Shown: positions 43,564 to 52,833 of the stretch, one piece after another
How the letters are laid out: each line of letters opens with the position of its first letter
How positions within the stretch are numbered: position 1 is the stretch's first letter
NCBI GenBank assembly: GCA_014238155.1
Contig: JABABQ010000013.1
Span: 1-64,000 of the forward strand
Source of the DNA: Rhizobiaceae bacterium
Lineage (GTDB): Bacteria; Pseudomonadota; Alphaproteobacteria; Rhizobiales; Rhizobiaceae
Direction of reading: 5' to 3'
Length of the DNA: 64,000 nt
Translations under genes and position numbers: made by a program
The notes under the pieces: model-generated
Told to the model about the DNA's origin: nothing
Databases searched by the model: none
The model's input: only the letters and a program-made list of their open reading frames with translations

Positions 43564-44307
43564 ATGTCTTTGGCCGAATTAATCACGTCTCATGATGAGA
43601 GCCTGGCAAAGTTGCTGTCTGCCATTCACAGCGACGGTGACCATGCTCTTATCACCACGCTCGATGATCAAATCAATCTTTTCTCCAGTTCAATCCGCGA
43701 TATTCACCTCTCATCACCCGGTGAAATCAATCAACAAATAAAATTTTTTCTAAATCGTTCTGCGACTGTCGGCGACGACACAATTACCTCCTCGGACCGT
43801 CAGACCGTGGAAATGCTGATAGACCGATATACAGATGAAACAGGCCAATCAAAAGGCTTCGCACGTCGAACCCCAACCATTGATACTCAAGCAAGCGTGC
43901 ATCTGCGTGACCACCAATTCACAACTGACGAACTTATTGTGCAATCTAATTCGCGAGTTTCCTTGTACAATCTCGACTATACCTACGAGTATACAAGCCT
44001 TGGAAACGCTAAGTTCCACAACTCGGCTCCATCAGAAATTGTTGGTCTGCATGTCGTGGATATTGTCGGTGACCTAAGATTCCACAAGCGCGCCAAGCAA
44101 TACTATGACCGCTGTTTTGGAGGTGAACACTTAAACTACAGTTATTTTTTGGATGTTCCTGATTTTGGTGAACGGCTGATGGATTGCCAGTTGACCCCCT
44201 ACCGAGACACAGATGGTTGTGTCCGAGGAGCGTTTTTCTCAATTGAGGATATCACCGACAAGATTGAACAGGTCACTCAATCAGCCGTAAGCAATGTCGT
44301 AGGTTAA
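43564..44307 (+). CDS. Orphan PAS-domain protein
   Basis: 247 residues. The N-terminal 120 residues are polar and unrecognised. The C-terminal half looks like a PAS fold: LYNLDYTYEYTSLGNAKFHN, then EIVGLHVVDIVGDLRFHKRA and a final FFSIEDITDKIEQV, the usual PAS ending. No output domain (kinase, GGDEF or cyclase) follows, so it would act as a separate sensory subunit. The ATG at 43564 follows AGGTGG. It lies just before tRNA-Arg on the opposite strand. Confidence 0.7.
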   Translation: MSLAELITSHDESLAKLLSAIHSDGDHALITTLDDQINLFSSSIRDIHLSSPGEINQQIKFFLNRSATVGDDTITSSDRQTVEMLIDRYTDETGQSKGFARRTPTIDTQASVHLRDHQFTTDELIVQSNSRVSLYNLDYTYEYTSLGNAKFHNSAPSEIVGLHVVDIVGDLRFHKRAKQYYDRCFGGEHLNYSYFLDVPDFGERLMDCQLTPYRDTDGCVRGAFFSIEDITDKIEQVTQSAVSNVVG

Positions 44308-44364
44308 AACGGTCGGCAAACCGCCGTGGGCGCAGGTGTTCGATTGTTACTTGCACAAGCATGG

Positions 44365-44438
44365 TGACCCCAGTGTGATTCGAACACACGGCCTCAGGAT
44401 TAGGAATCCTGCGCTCTATCCGGCTGAGCTATGGGGCC
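44365..44438 (-). tRNA. tRNA-Arg (anticodon CCT)
   Basis: The - strand begins GGCCCCATAGCTCAGCCGGA and ends TGGGGTC plus discriminator A; CCA is encoded at 44362-44364. The acceptor stem pairs with one G-T. The anticodon loop is TTCCTAA, giving CCT. No integrase gene or remnant is seen beside it. Confidence 0.95.
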
Positions 44439-44592
44439 AAGCTACAAACAAAAATCGGCGGAAAAAACCCCTCATAAATCGATGTTGAGTGGGCTGCTGC
44501 CAATTATTTACTAGCACACGAGGATGTATGATCCATCCTCGAATACACTTGTCACTAATTTGTTTGCCGTGCCACCAACAATTTTGCTCTCA

Positions 44593-45558
44593 TCATTCCG
44601 CCAGATGACACGCGGTCCAGGAGCGTCCGATTTGCCGGGCCTCGGGTGCATCCTCTTTGCACCGGGCAATTGCCAACGGGCAACGTGGGTGAAATACGCA
44701 GCCGGACGGCGGATTGATGGGATCGGGGATTTCCCCTTCCGGTAGATTGGGCGTGCGGTCAAATCCGTCCAGTTTCGGCGCGGCTTCCAACAACATTTTG
44801 GTATAGGGATGTTTGGGATCGTCAAACAGGTCATCTCGGGGTGCTTCTTCCACGAGGCGACCCAAATAGAGAACCCCAACGCGATCGGCCATGTGGCGCA
44901 CGACGGTCAGGTCGTGGCTGATGAACAAGTAGGTCAGTCCCAGCTGATCTTTCAGGTCGCTCATCAAGTTGAGAACCTGGGCCTGAACGGAAACATCGAG
45001 AGCCGAAGTGGGTTCGTCGCAAACGATCAATCTGGGTTCTGACGCGAGTGCCCGGGCGATACAAATGCGTTGACGCTGACCGCCGGAAAATTCATGGGGA
45101 TACTTGTCGGCATCCATTGATGACAGGCCAACCTTCTCCAACAGCAGTTCCGCCAGGCCGTCGGTGACACCAGATCGCGCTGCGACAGGTTCGGCAATGA
45201 TATCACGAACCCGCCAACGTGGATTCAAGCTGGCGAACGGATCCTGAAAGATCATCTGAATGTCCGAGCGAACCCGGTCAACCGCTTCATCGTCGGTCGA
45301 CTTGAACAGATCAACTCCTTCGATTTCAACCAATCCAGCCGAAGGTGGCAACAGGCCGACAACCATTTTTCCGATTGTTGATTTTCCCGATCCGCTCTCG
45401 CCAACCAGGGCATAAACGGTTTTCTCCTCGATGTTCAAACTGACATTCGACACGGCGGTCAGCAACGCCCTGGGTAGTTTTTCGATGATCCTGTTCAACC
45501 AGGGTTTTGAAACATCAAAGATGCGGGTCAGGTTTTTGACAACGACAATTGAGTTCAT
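44593..45558 (-). CDS. Peptide-class ABC transporter, ATP-binding subunit (DppF/OppF-like)
   Basis: 321 residues. Walker A is VGESGSGKSTIGKMVVGLLP, the signature is FSGGQRQRICIARALASEPR and Walker B is LIVCDEPTSALDVSVQAQ. The C-terminal oligopeptide domain has the cysteine-rich GCVFHPRCPLAIARC motif. The start at 45558 follows GGGAGGG and overlaps the stop of the other ATPase as ATGA; a longer in-frame start would read 39 codons through that gene. It is the last gene of the transporter operon. Confidence 0.95.
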   Translation of the reverse strand: MNSIVVVKNLTRIFDVSKPWLNRIIEKLPRALLTAVSNVSLNIEEKTVYALVGESGSGKSTIGKMVVGLLPPSAGLVEIEGVDLFKSTDDEAVDRVRSDIQMIFQDPFASLNPRWRVRDIIAEPVAARSGVTDGLAELLLEKVGLSSMDADKYPHEFSGGQRQRICIARALASEPRLIVCDEPTSALDVSVQAQVLNLMSDLKDQLGLTYLFISHDLTVVRHMADRVGVLYLGRLVEEAPRDDLFDDPKHPYTKMLLEAAPKLDGFDRTPNLPEGEIPDPINPPSGCVFHPRCPLAIARCKEDAPEARQIGRSWTACHLAE

Positions 45559-46529
45559 CGTGTTCCCTCCCCGCCGAACCAACAGGCCGCCCGGTCTTGA
45601 TGAGCTGCAAGCGAAGGAGATGGATCTTGGGAACACTTTGATTGAACCCGCGAACAGCGAGGATTGAACGCGCATCCGGCAGGCAGGGCATCAAGGCGTG
45701 GCATCGATCCGTCGATCTGATAAAGTCGTGCCTGCCCGGCAGAAGCCAGTGGAGTCGATCCCATCAGCCCGATCGTATAGGGATGGTTTGGATGAGTAAG
45801 CACGTCTCGTGCCAAACCAAGCTCGGCCATTCGGCCAGCATAGAGTACTGCGACCCGATCAGCGGTTTCGGCTATCACACCCATGTCATGGGTGATCAGC
45901 ATGACCGCGGTACCTCGCTCTCGACACAATCGTTTCAGCAGCGCAATGATCTGGGCCTGGACAGATACATCCAGGGCTGTCGTCGGCTCATCTGCTATGA
46001 TCAGTGATGGTTCCGCACATAGGGCCAACGCAATAACGACTCGCTGTCTCATGCCACCGGAAAACTGATGCGGATAGGCGTCCATGCGCTGGTCAGCCGC
46101 GGGTATGCCAACTTCCCGCAAGCCATCCACGGCTCGCTGACGAGCTTCAGATGCGGAAACATTTAGATGTTCGGTGATGGTTTCGGTTAGCTGTTCACCG
46201 ATCGTCAGCAGCGGATTGAGTGATGTCAGCGGATCCTGAAAAACCATGCCGATATGTTTGCCGCGCAATCGACGCAGTTCCTCTCCCTGAAGTTGATCAA
46301 TGCGCTCACCATTCAACAGAATTTCGCCACCAGCAATGCGCGCCGGTCGGTCCAGCAGGCCAATCACGGCATTACCGGTCATCGATTTTCCAGCGCCGGA
46401 CTCGCCGACCATGCCCAAAATTTCACCTCGGTGAAGATCGAAAGTCACGCCATTGACCGGCCGCAGCACAGCGTGCCGTGTCGGGATTTCGACGACAAGG
46501 TCTCGAACCGAAAGGACCGGCATTTCCAT
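45555..46529 (-). CDS. Peptide-class ABC transporter, ATP-binding subunit (DppD/OppD-like)
   Basis: 324 residues. Walker A is VGESGAGKSMTGNAVIGLLD, the signature is FSGGMRQRVVIALALCAEPS and Walker B is LIIADEPTTALDVSVQAQ. The C-terminal region has GCAFNPRCSRVQSKC, typical of oligopeptide-class ATPases. Its ATG overlaps the permease stop (TGATG). A longer upstream frame lies inside the permease gene. It works as a heterodimer with the next ATPase. Confidence 0.95.
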   Translation of the reverse strand: MEMPVLSVRDLVVEIPTRHAVLRPVNGVTFDLHRGEILGMVGESGAGKSMTGNAVIGLLDRPARIAGGEILLNGERIDQLQGEELRRLRGKHIGMVFQDPLTSLNPLLTIGEQLTETITEHLNVSASEARQRAVDGLREVGIPAADQRMDAYPHQFSGGMRQRVVIALALCAEPSLIIADEPTTALDVSVQAQIIALLKRLCRERGTAVMLITHDMGVIAETADRVAVLYAGRMAELGLARDVLTHPNHPYTIGLMGSTPLASAGQARLYQIDGSMPRLDALPAGCAFNPRCSRVQSKCSQDPSPSLAAHQDRAACWFGGEGTR

Positions 46530-47449
46530 CAGCGCAACTTTGGATTGAGAGCGTCGCGCAACCAGTCGCCCAAGAGATTGACCGACAACGCCAGCGCAAG
46601 AAGGGTGATTGAGGGGTACAGAATAATCCACCACTCGCCGGAAAACAGATAACCCTGACCGATACGGATCAGAGTGCCCAACGACGGCTGAGTAGGCGGA
46701 GCTCCAACACCCAGGAATGACAACGTGGCTTCCGCGATGATCGCCAGAGCCAGAGAAATTGTCGCAATCACCAATACCGGAGAAAGCACATTTGGAAGAA
46801 TATGGCGCAGCATGATGGCACCGGGTTTACGGCCAATGAGCTTTGCCGCCTGTACATATTCCTTGTTCTTTTCAACAAGTGTTGCACCGCGCACCACGCG
46901 CGCAAACTGAACCCAGTCCGACAGCCCAATGGCGATAATCAACACCCAGATAGCCATCTCATCACGCAAGTGAACGGGGGTGATTCCCTTGGCAATTCCA
47001 AAGATCAACATGGCAACCAAAATCGCCGGAAAAGTCAGCTGAACGTCTGCAACGCGCATGATGGCCGTTTCAGTCCAGCCGCCAACATACCCGGCAATCA
47101 GCCCCAGACTGACGCCAAGTAGGAGCGCAAAAAGGACGGCTGTGAAACCAACGAATAGCGATATTCGCATGCCGTAGAGAATGGTTGAAAATACGTCACG
47201 CCCCTGATCATCTGTTCCCAACCAGAATACGTCGCCGGTGAACGTATTTGGCTCCATCGGTTTGGAAAAGCCGTTCATCAGGTTCAGCGAAGCGGGATCG
47301 AACGGATTATAGGGTGAAATCAAAGGTGCAAAAACCGCCGACAATACCAACACTACAACCAGGGCCAGCGAAACCACAGCTACCGGAGAGTGACGAAACG
47401 ACCAGACAAAGTCGGAATTCCAGGCGCGATTGATTCTGTCCATGCTCAA
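46529..47449 (-). CDS. Peptide-class ABC transporter, permease (DppC-like)
   Basis: 306 residues with an N-terminal OppC_N segment (SPVAVVSLALVVVLVLSAVF), a periplasmic loop WLGTDDQGRDVFSTILYGMR and five further helices. The EAA loop is VQAAKLIGRKPGAIMLRHIL. It pairs with the DppB-like permease to form the channel. The start overlaps that gene by 4 nt. Confidence 0.94.
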   Translation of the reverse strand: MSMDRINRAWNSDFVWSFRHSPVAVVSLALVVVLVLSAVFAPLISPYNPFDPASLNLMNGFSKPMEPNTFTGDVFWLGTDDQGRDVFSTILYGMRISLFVGFTAVLFALLLGVSLGLIAGYVGGWTETAIMRVADVQLTFPAILVAMLIFGIAKGITPVHLRDEMAIWVLIIAIGLSDWVQFARVVRGATLVEKNKEYVQAAKLIGRKPGAIMLRHILPNVLSPVLVIATISLALAIIAEATLSFLGVGAPPTQPSLGTLIRIGQGYLFSGEWWIILYPSITLLALALSVNLLGDWLRDALNPKLR

Positions 47450-48429
47450 CCCTCCGCCACGGTGCGATCAACGCGCAGCCGCGGATCAATGGCAAAGTAA
47501 AGCAGATCGACAATCAGGTTGATGCCGACGAACATCACTGAAATCAGCATCAGATAAGCAGCCATCACTGGGATATCGACGAACTGGATGGCATTAATAA
47601 AAAGCAAACCGACGCCAGGCCACTGAAAAACCGTCTCGGTGATGATGGCAAAGGCGATGATCGAACCCAGTTGCAGACCTGTAACGGTAATCACTGGAAC
47701 CAGCGTATTCTTCAAGGCATGGTGAAAATTGATTGCCCTTTCTCGAAGGCCCCGCGCCCGGGCGAAGCGGATATACTCGGCGCGAAGAACTTCCAGCATT
47801 TCCGATCGGACCAGCCGCATGATCAGTGTCATCTGATAAAGCCCCAAGGTAATGGAAGGCAATATCAATGCCTTGAGACCTGAGGCCGTGAGAAACCCGG
47901 TACTCCAACTGCCCAATCTGACGGTGTCGCCACGACCAAAACTTGGCAACCAGCCAAGTTCCACTGCAAACAGGTAAATCAGCAGAATGCCAATCAGAAA
48001 GGTTGGCAGCGATACACCAACCAGCGAGACCGTCATGATAAAGTTCGCCGCAAATCCATTGCGGCGGATGGCCGTGAAAACGCCAAGGCCTACCCCCAGA
48101 ACCATAGCAAAAAGTCCTGACACCGCCGCCAATTCAAGTGTTGCCGGTGCACGTTCCACCAAAATAGTTGCAACCGGACGCCCTTGGCGAAAACTAACTC
48201 CAAAATTGCCGCTCGCAGCGTTGGTCAAGAACCGCCCATATTGCACGATGAAGGGTCGGTCGAGCCCAAGTTCTCCCCGCAGGCGCTCGATGTCGGCGTC
48301 GGTGCGTTCCTGTCCCAGCATGTTGTCGATCGGGTCGCCGACGAACCGGAACATGGAAAATGCCACCAGGCCGACGACCAGCAGAACCACGATTGACTGG
48401 ACAACACGTCGAATGGAATAGGCTAACAT
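47446..48429 (-). CDS. Peptide-class ABC transporter, permease (DppB-like)
   Basis: 327 residues and six membrane helices. The N-terminus (IRRVVQSIVVLLVVGLVAFS) and the loop LGLDRPFIVQYGRFLTNAAS are standard for DppB. The EAA loop is FARARGLRERAINFHHALKN. It lies 59 nt after the nearer binding-protein gene, and its end overlaps the DppC-like gene. Confidence 0.94.
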   Translation of the reverse strand: MLAYSIRRVVQSIVVLLVVGLVAFSMFRFVGDPIDNMLGQERTDADIERLRGELGLDRPFIVQYGRFLTNAASGNFGVSFRQGRPVATILVERAPATLELAAVSGLFAMVLGVGLGVFTAIRRNGFAANFIMTVSLVGVSLPTFLIGILLIYLFAVELGWLPSFGRGDTVRLGSWSTGFLTASGLKALILPSITLGLYQMTLIMRLVRSEMLEVLRAEYIRFARARGLRERAINFHHALKNTLVPVITVTGLQLGSIIAFAIITETVFQWPGVGLLFINAIQFVDIPVMAAYLMLISVMFVGINLIVDLLYFAIDPRLRVDRTVAEG

Positions 48430-48488
48430 CTATGCTCCAGTGCTGAAATCGCCAGCGGCTGGTTCACCGCTGACGATATTTTATCGGG

Positions 48489-50057
48489 CTATTTAACAGT
48501 AACCCAGCGCAGAATGAAGAAGTTATCAGGACGCTGCGTCAATTCGACATGGTCCCGAGTCCCCCAAACCAGCGGCTGTACATAAAGCGGCACATATGCC
48601 ACCTCGTCCTGCAGGATTTTGGCAGCTTCATCGAGCATCGCCTGACGCTTGGCCGGGTCAATTTCCGACTGGATTGGCGCCAGCATTTCATCGATACGGC
48701 TGTTGGAGAAGTCACCAAAGTTCCAGCTGCCGAGTTTCTTCTCCGCATTGGGAGTGTGGGCCAGAAAGCGAATTGGATGTTCGGCGTCAAACGTGCCCGG
48801 AGACCAACCCAACAGATACATGTCATAAGCATCGTTGCGTAGTTCCGGCCAATAAGTGCGCACCGGCATGGCGTCCAGTTCGGCCTTCACGCCAATCTGG
48901 GCCAGCATGGAAACGACGGCCTGACATACCGCTTCATCGTTGAGGTAACGGTCATTAGGACATTTCAGGCCAAAGGAGAATCCGTCAGCATATCCGGCTT
49001 CCGACAGCAATGTCTTCGCACCATCAACGTCAAATGCGGGACGATCTGCATTGGCTGAAGAATAGCCGCTCATTGCCGGGCTTACCAATTGTGATGCCGG
49101 TTGGGCATTGCCGCGCATAATGGTTTTCAGGATTGCATCAACATTAACCGCATGGGCAACGGCCTTGCGAACCCGAACATCCTTAAACGGATTGGGCTTG
49201 CCAGCGTCGGTTCCAAATTTCAGCGAATCTGCCTGATGCGGAAAACCCAGCATGATGACGCGAGCTTCAATGCCCTCGATCACCTTCACACCATCGGATT
49301 GTTTCAAACGTGCAGCATCCTGGATAGGTACCGGGTTGACCATATCGACATTGCCGGACAACAGAGCTGCAACCGCTGTGGCGGAATTCTGAATTGGCGT
49401 AAACTCAGCACGTGTAATATTGTGCCCGGCTTTGCCCCACCAATCGCCATATGGCGTCAGAACCGTTTTCAGGCCCGGTTGGCGTTCGGCCAGCTGAAAT
49501 GCGGCTGTGCCGTTGGCGTTCAAAGTGGCGTGATTTTCCTCATCCTTTGAGGGCAGCGCCGCGCCATTGCCTTCAGTCCAGCCCTTATCCATGATCATGA
49601 AGTTGGCAATCGAACTTGGGAATAGCGGGTTTGCGACCTTGGTCATGAAATCTATCGTATAGTCGTCGACGACTTTCACTTCCGATACGGGTGCAAACCA
49701 CGATGCGGTGTCTGCAGCTTCGCTTGAGGCGCGCTGGTAGGAAAACAATACATCTTCTGAATTGAAGGCAGAGCCGTCATGGAATTTGACGCCTTTGCGC
49801 AAGTTGAAGCGCCAGCCTTTGTCACCAAGCGGCTCCCAGCTTTCGGCCAGTGCTCCTTCCACTACCATTGTTTTGTTGCGGCGAACCAGTCCTTCATAAA
49901 CATTGTTCAGAAAGCCCAGAACTGGTGCTGAATTCACCGCGTGGGGGTCCATTGTCTGAGGGTCTGTGTTGGACGCCCATTTGAAGGTATTGGCTTGTGC
50001 AACACTGCAGCTCAGCACAAGGCCAAGTGCCAGAAGCATCGGTTTTGTTAAAGTCAT
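48489..50057 (-). CDS. Peptide-class ABC transporter, periplasmic binding protein (first)
   Basis: 522 residues of SBP_bac_5 type with a signal peptide (LLALGLVLSCSVAQA). The mature protein starts FKWASNTDPQTMDPHAV and contains GWRFNLRKGVKFHDGSAFNS, the usual family segment. It is a paralogue of the adjacent protein (50153-51733): both share FSLKLDCPNDRYLNDEA-like and YDMYLLGWSPGTFDAEH-like regions. Two binding proteins feeding one transporter suggest two ligands or an affinity pair. The ligand is not evident. Confidence 0.93.
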   Translation of the reverse strand: MTLTKPMLLALGLVLSCSVAQANTFKWASNTDPQTMDPHAVNSAPVLGFLNNVYEGLVRRNKTMVVEGALAESWEPLGDKGWRFNLRKGVKFHDGSAFNSEDVLFSYQRASSEAADTASWFAPVSEVKVVDDYTIDFMTKVANPLFPSSIANFMIMDKGWTEGNGAALPSKDEENHATLNANGTAAFQLAERQPGLKTVLTPYGDWWGKAGHNITRAEFTPIQNSATAVAALLSGNVDMVNPVPIQDAARLKQSDGVKVIEGIEARVIMLGFPHQADSLKFGTDAGKPNPFKDVRVRKAVAHAVNVDAILKTIMRGNAQPASQLVSPAMSGYSSANADRPAFDVDGAKTLLSEAGYADGFSFGLKCPNDRYLNDEAVCQAVVSMLAQIGVKAELDAMPVRTYWPELRNDAYDMYLLGWSPGTFDAEHPIRFLAHTPNAEKKLGSWNFGDFSNSRIDEMLAPIQSEIDPAKRQAMLDEAAKILQDEVAYVPLYVQPLVWGTRDHVELTQRPDNFFILRWVTVK

Positions 50058-50080
50058 TTGATTCTCCCTTCTCTGGGCAA

Positions 50081-50142
50081 CGCCGATATCGGCGGCCCTA
50101 AAATTCTCAACTAGTTTCGGCGGGAAAAAGCTTCCCGCCGAA
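50081..50142. repeat. Two inverted repeats between binding-protein genes
   Basis: TTCGGCGGGA (50116-50125) pairs with TCCCGCCGAA (50133-50142) over a 7-nt loop, and CGCCGATATCGGCG (50081-50094) is a perfect palindrome. Both lie between the two binding-protein genes on the transcript. Without a following T-run the larger hairpin is more likely a transcript-stabilising or partial-attenuation structure that adjusts expression within the operon. Confidence 0.6.
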
Positions 50143-50152
50143 GATGAACGGT

Positions 50153-51733
50153 TTACTTCATTTTGAAGTATTTGAATTTGGCCGCGTCATCAGGAGCCAC
50201 CACCGTATCGACTTTGTCGGACATACCCCAATTCAAAACCTGGTGATGTATGGGAATATAAAGCTGGTCGGCCTGCACCGTTTTCCAGATTTCTGCGATC
50301 ATGCCATCGCGCTTGGCCAGATTGGTTTCCGAAGCCAGTGATTCGATGGTTTTATCGAGCGCCGGATTGGAGTAACGAGTGCCGTTCCACGAGCCGTATT
50401 TTTCACCCTTGGTATGAGCCAGGAAGTTGAAAATATACTCTGAATCGTAAGTAGGAACACCCCAGCCCAGCATGTAGAAGTCGGTTTCCAAGTTGTTGAT
50501 AAGCGGAAAGTGCTGGGCCTTTGGCTTGGCATCCAGCTGAACTTTAACACCGATCTGGGCAAGCATTCCTACAGCTGCCTGACAGATTGCTTCGTCGTTG
50601 ATGTAGCGATCGTTAGGACAATCAAGTCGCAGAGAAAAACCATCACCATAACCGGCATCGGCCATCATCGACTTTGCCTTGGCAATATCGGTCATTGGGA
50701 CCGCGTCCAGTTCCTTGGTCCAGCCATTGACGAAAGGTGGCGAGATTACACCTGCCGGAATCGACTGGTCACGCATCACGATCTTTTTGATAGCTTCGCG
50801 ATTGATTGCCATGTTCATGGCCTGACGGACACGAATATCAGCCAGCGGGTTCTTGCCGTCAACATCATCTGCCTTCAGGTCCCCATCGCCCTGGTTCATG
50901 CCGAAGAAGATAACACGATTTTGCGGTGCTGTTTTCACCTGCAGTCCGTCAGCAGAATCAACTCGTGCAAGATCCTGCACCGGGACGTCCTGAATGAAGT
51001 CCACTTCACCCGAGAGCAGAGCTGCGACACGGGTCGCCTGATTCTGAATCGGTGTGTAGATGATTTCAGTAACTTCCATCGGGAACTGATCTTTGCCCCA
51101 ATAGTCGTTATTGATCGTCATCACGGTCTTGGCATCGGGCTCACGGCTGACAAGCTTGTAGGGTCCGGTGCCGTTGGCGTTGCGCGCCGCAAAGGTTTCT
51201 TCACCGCCCTCGTAGTCCTGAACCTTGGTAACTCCGTTTTTCTCACTCCATTGCTTGTCCATCATGAACAGGTTGGTGAGATTGTTTGCCATGGTTGGAT
51301 TGGGGCCACTGGTTTCGATTATGACGCCATATTTGCCATCAGCCCGCACGTCGGTTACCGACGCCAGCAACTCCTTGTAGTCGGAATCCTTGGTCATTGC
51401 CCGCTTCAAAGAAAACACGGCATCTTCGCTGTCAAAATCCGCGCCGTCGTGAAACTTAACGCCTTCGCGCAACTTGAACTTCCATTCGTTGGGATTGTCG
51501 GCTGAAGGACCCCATTCAGTTGCCAGAGCAGGAACGACCTGACCGGTCATGTCGCGCATGATCAGCGGTTCCATCATTTGGTGGGCAAGCGCAGAAGTTG
51601 GCCCTTCATTTTGGGCATGTGGATCAAGCGTCAGGGAATCACCCGCACGCGCCCACCGCATCGTTTCGGCCTGAGCAATTCCCGTCATTCCAACCAGAAA
51701 GCTTGTGGCCAGCAAAGAATGTAACAATTTCAT
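50153..51733 (-). CDS. Peptide-class ABC transporter, periplasmic binding protein (second)
   Basis: 526 residues of SBP_bac_5 type with a signal peptide (LLHSLLATSFLVGMTGIAQA). The mature start MRWARAGDSLTLDPHAQNEG and EWKFKLREGVKFHDGADFDS are standard. It precedes its paralogue by about 95 nt and follows the doeB-like gene by about 100 nt, so deacetylase, binding proteins and transporter look like one transcription unit. The start at 51733 is chosen at the beginning of the signal peptide. Confidence 0.93.
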   Translation of the reverse strand: MKLLHSLLATSFLVGMTGIAQAETMRWARAGDSLTLDPHAQNEGPTSALAHQMMEPLIMRDMTGQVVPALATEWGPSADNPNEWKFKLREGVKFHDGADFDSEDAVFSLKRAMTKDSDYKELLASVTDVRADGKYGVIIETSGPNPTMANNLTNLFMMDKQWSEKNGVTKVQDYEGGEETFAARNANGTGPYKLVSREPDAKTVMTINNDYWGKDQFPMEVTEIIYTPIQNQATRVAALLSGEVDFIQDVPVQDLARVDSADGLQVKTAPQNRVIFFGMNQGDGDLKADDVDGKNPLADIRVRQAMNMAINREAIKKIVMRDQSIPAGVISPPFVNGWTKELDAVPMTDIAKAKSMMADAGYGDGFSLRLDCPNDRYINDEAICQAAVGMLAQIGVKVQLDAKPKAQHFPLINNLETDFYMLGWGVPTYDSEYIFNFLAHTKGEKYGSWNGTRYSNPALDKTIESLASETNLAKRDGMIAEIWKTVQADQLYIPIHHQVLNWGMSDKVDTVVAPDDAAKFKYFKMK

Positions 51734-51837
51734 GGATATTCTCCCAAATCCCAACACAAAGAAAGCATGCTGACAGCATTATCAGCGCTCGTCCAGACGT
51801 CGACGAATGAACTGCAATTTGTTGAGGCAGTTTGTCG

Positions 51838-52833
51838 CTAAGCGTCGACAGCCAGCACAGCAAGGCAATCGCCTTCCTGCACCAGCCCTGGAAAATGCCG
51901 GGCAATCAAAATGCCGTCACGATTGGCATGGACGTTGAGAGCAGGGCTTCCGGTGCTGTTGATAGGCCAAATTCTTGCGACTAATTCACCGGCTTTCACG
52001 GCAGCTTCCAGATTGACGGTCAATTCCACCATGCCGGCCTGCTCTGCAAAGTGAAAGCAAGAGCCGTCGGGTTGAACCAGCCTGCGGGACGACGCGTTTT
52101 CAAGTTCGCCTTCAACCACGCCGCAATGAATGAGAAAATTGCGCAGCCCGCGCCGGGCGATTGCGATGCTTTGCGGTGAATTCGATCCGCCGCCGCGCAA
52201 TTCGGTGGTGACGAATGTCTTGCCAAGTGATTCTGCAGCATCATCATACATGCCTACACTGTCAATTTCCCGCATCAACAGACTGTAGGGTGCACCGAAA
52301 GCATCCCGTGCTGCAGCACATCTTGCCTGCTGCTCTTTGTCGTCCAGTACATGGCTGGCCGCCAGACAGACAAAATCCAGAGTTTTGCCACCAGAATGAT
52401 AGTCGAGCACACAATCTGCTTCGGGCAGCAGCGTATTTTGAAAGTAATCGGCGATTTTTTCGCTAACCGAGCCATCGGGACGTCCGGGAAACAGCCGGTT
52501 CATGTTGCCTCCATCGACGGGGGAAGTGCGCTTTGCGGCCAGAAATGCCGGATAATTCATAAAAGGCACAGCAATGACTCGCCCGGCCACATAATTGATG
52601 TCGATCGAATTTGCCCAGTCGGCAATCGCCAATGGCCCCTCATATTCATCACCATGGTTGCCACCGGTGATAAGGGCTGTTGGACCGGAGCCATTCTTCA
52701 CCACGCATATGGGAATGCGCATGGTGCCCCAAGCGCTTTGATCGCGGCTCCAGGGTAAAACCAGATAGCCGTGATGAACCCCGTCCTCATCAAGCGGGAT
52801 AGTGGCGGTTATAGGATTACGTCGGGCACTCAT
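51838..52833 (-). CDS. doeB: N-acetyl-diaminobutyrate deacetylase-like M14 protein (DoeB/EutE)
   Basis: 331 residues of the succinylglutamate desuccinylase/aspartoacylase family. The N-terminus (NPITATIPLDEDGVHHGYLV) and ALITGGNHGDEYEGPLAIAD carry the zinc-binding H..E pair, and DCVLDYHSGGKTLDFVCLA the third ligand. The N-terminal pattern is that of DoeB, which removes the acetyl group from N-alpha-acetyl-diaminobutyrate in ectoine degradation. The start overlaps the doeA-like stop (ATGA). The gene assignment rests on motif memory and on the doeA-doeB pairing. Confidence 0.82.
   Translation of the reverse strand: MSARRNPITATIPLDEDGVHHGYLVLPWSRDQSAWGTMRIPICVVKNGSGPTALITGGNHGDEYEGPLAIADWANSIDINYVAGRVIAVPFMNYPAFLAAKRTSPVDGGNMNRLFPGRPDGSVSEKIADYFQNTLLPEADCVLDYHSGGKTLDFVCLAASHVLDDKEQQARCAAARDAFGAPYSLLMREIDSVGMYDDAAESLGKTFVTTELRGGGSNSPQSIAIARRGLRNFLIHCGVVEGELENASSRRLVQPDGSCFHFAEQAGMVELTVNLEAAVKAGELVARIWPINSTGSPALNVHANRDGILIARHFPGLVQEGDCLAVLAVDA

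Noticed and set aside
50510-51505. 331-codon open frame on the + strand
   Set aside because: Antisense to the second SBP_bac_5 gene; no recognisable family and no ribosome site, so it is a shadow of the real gene.
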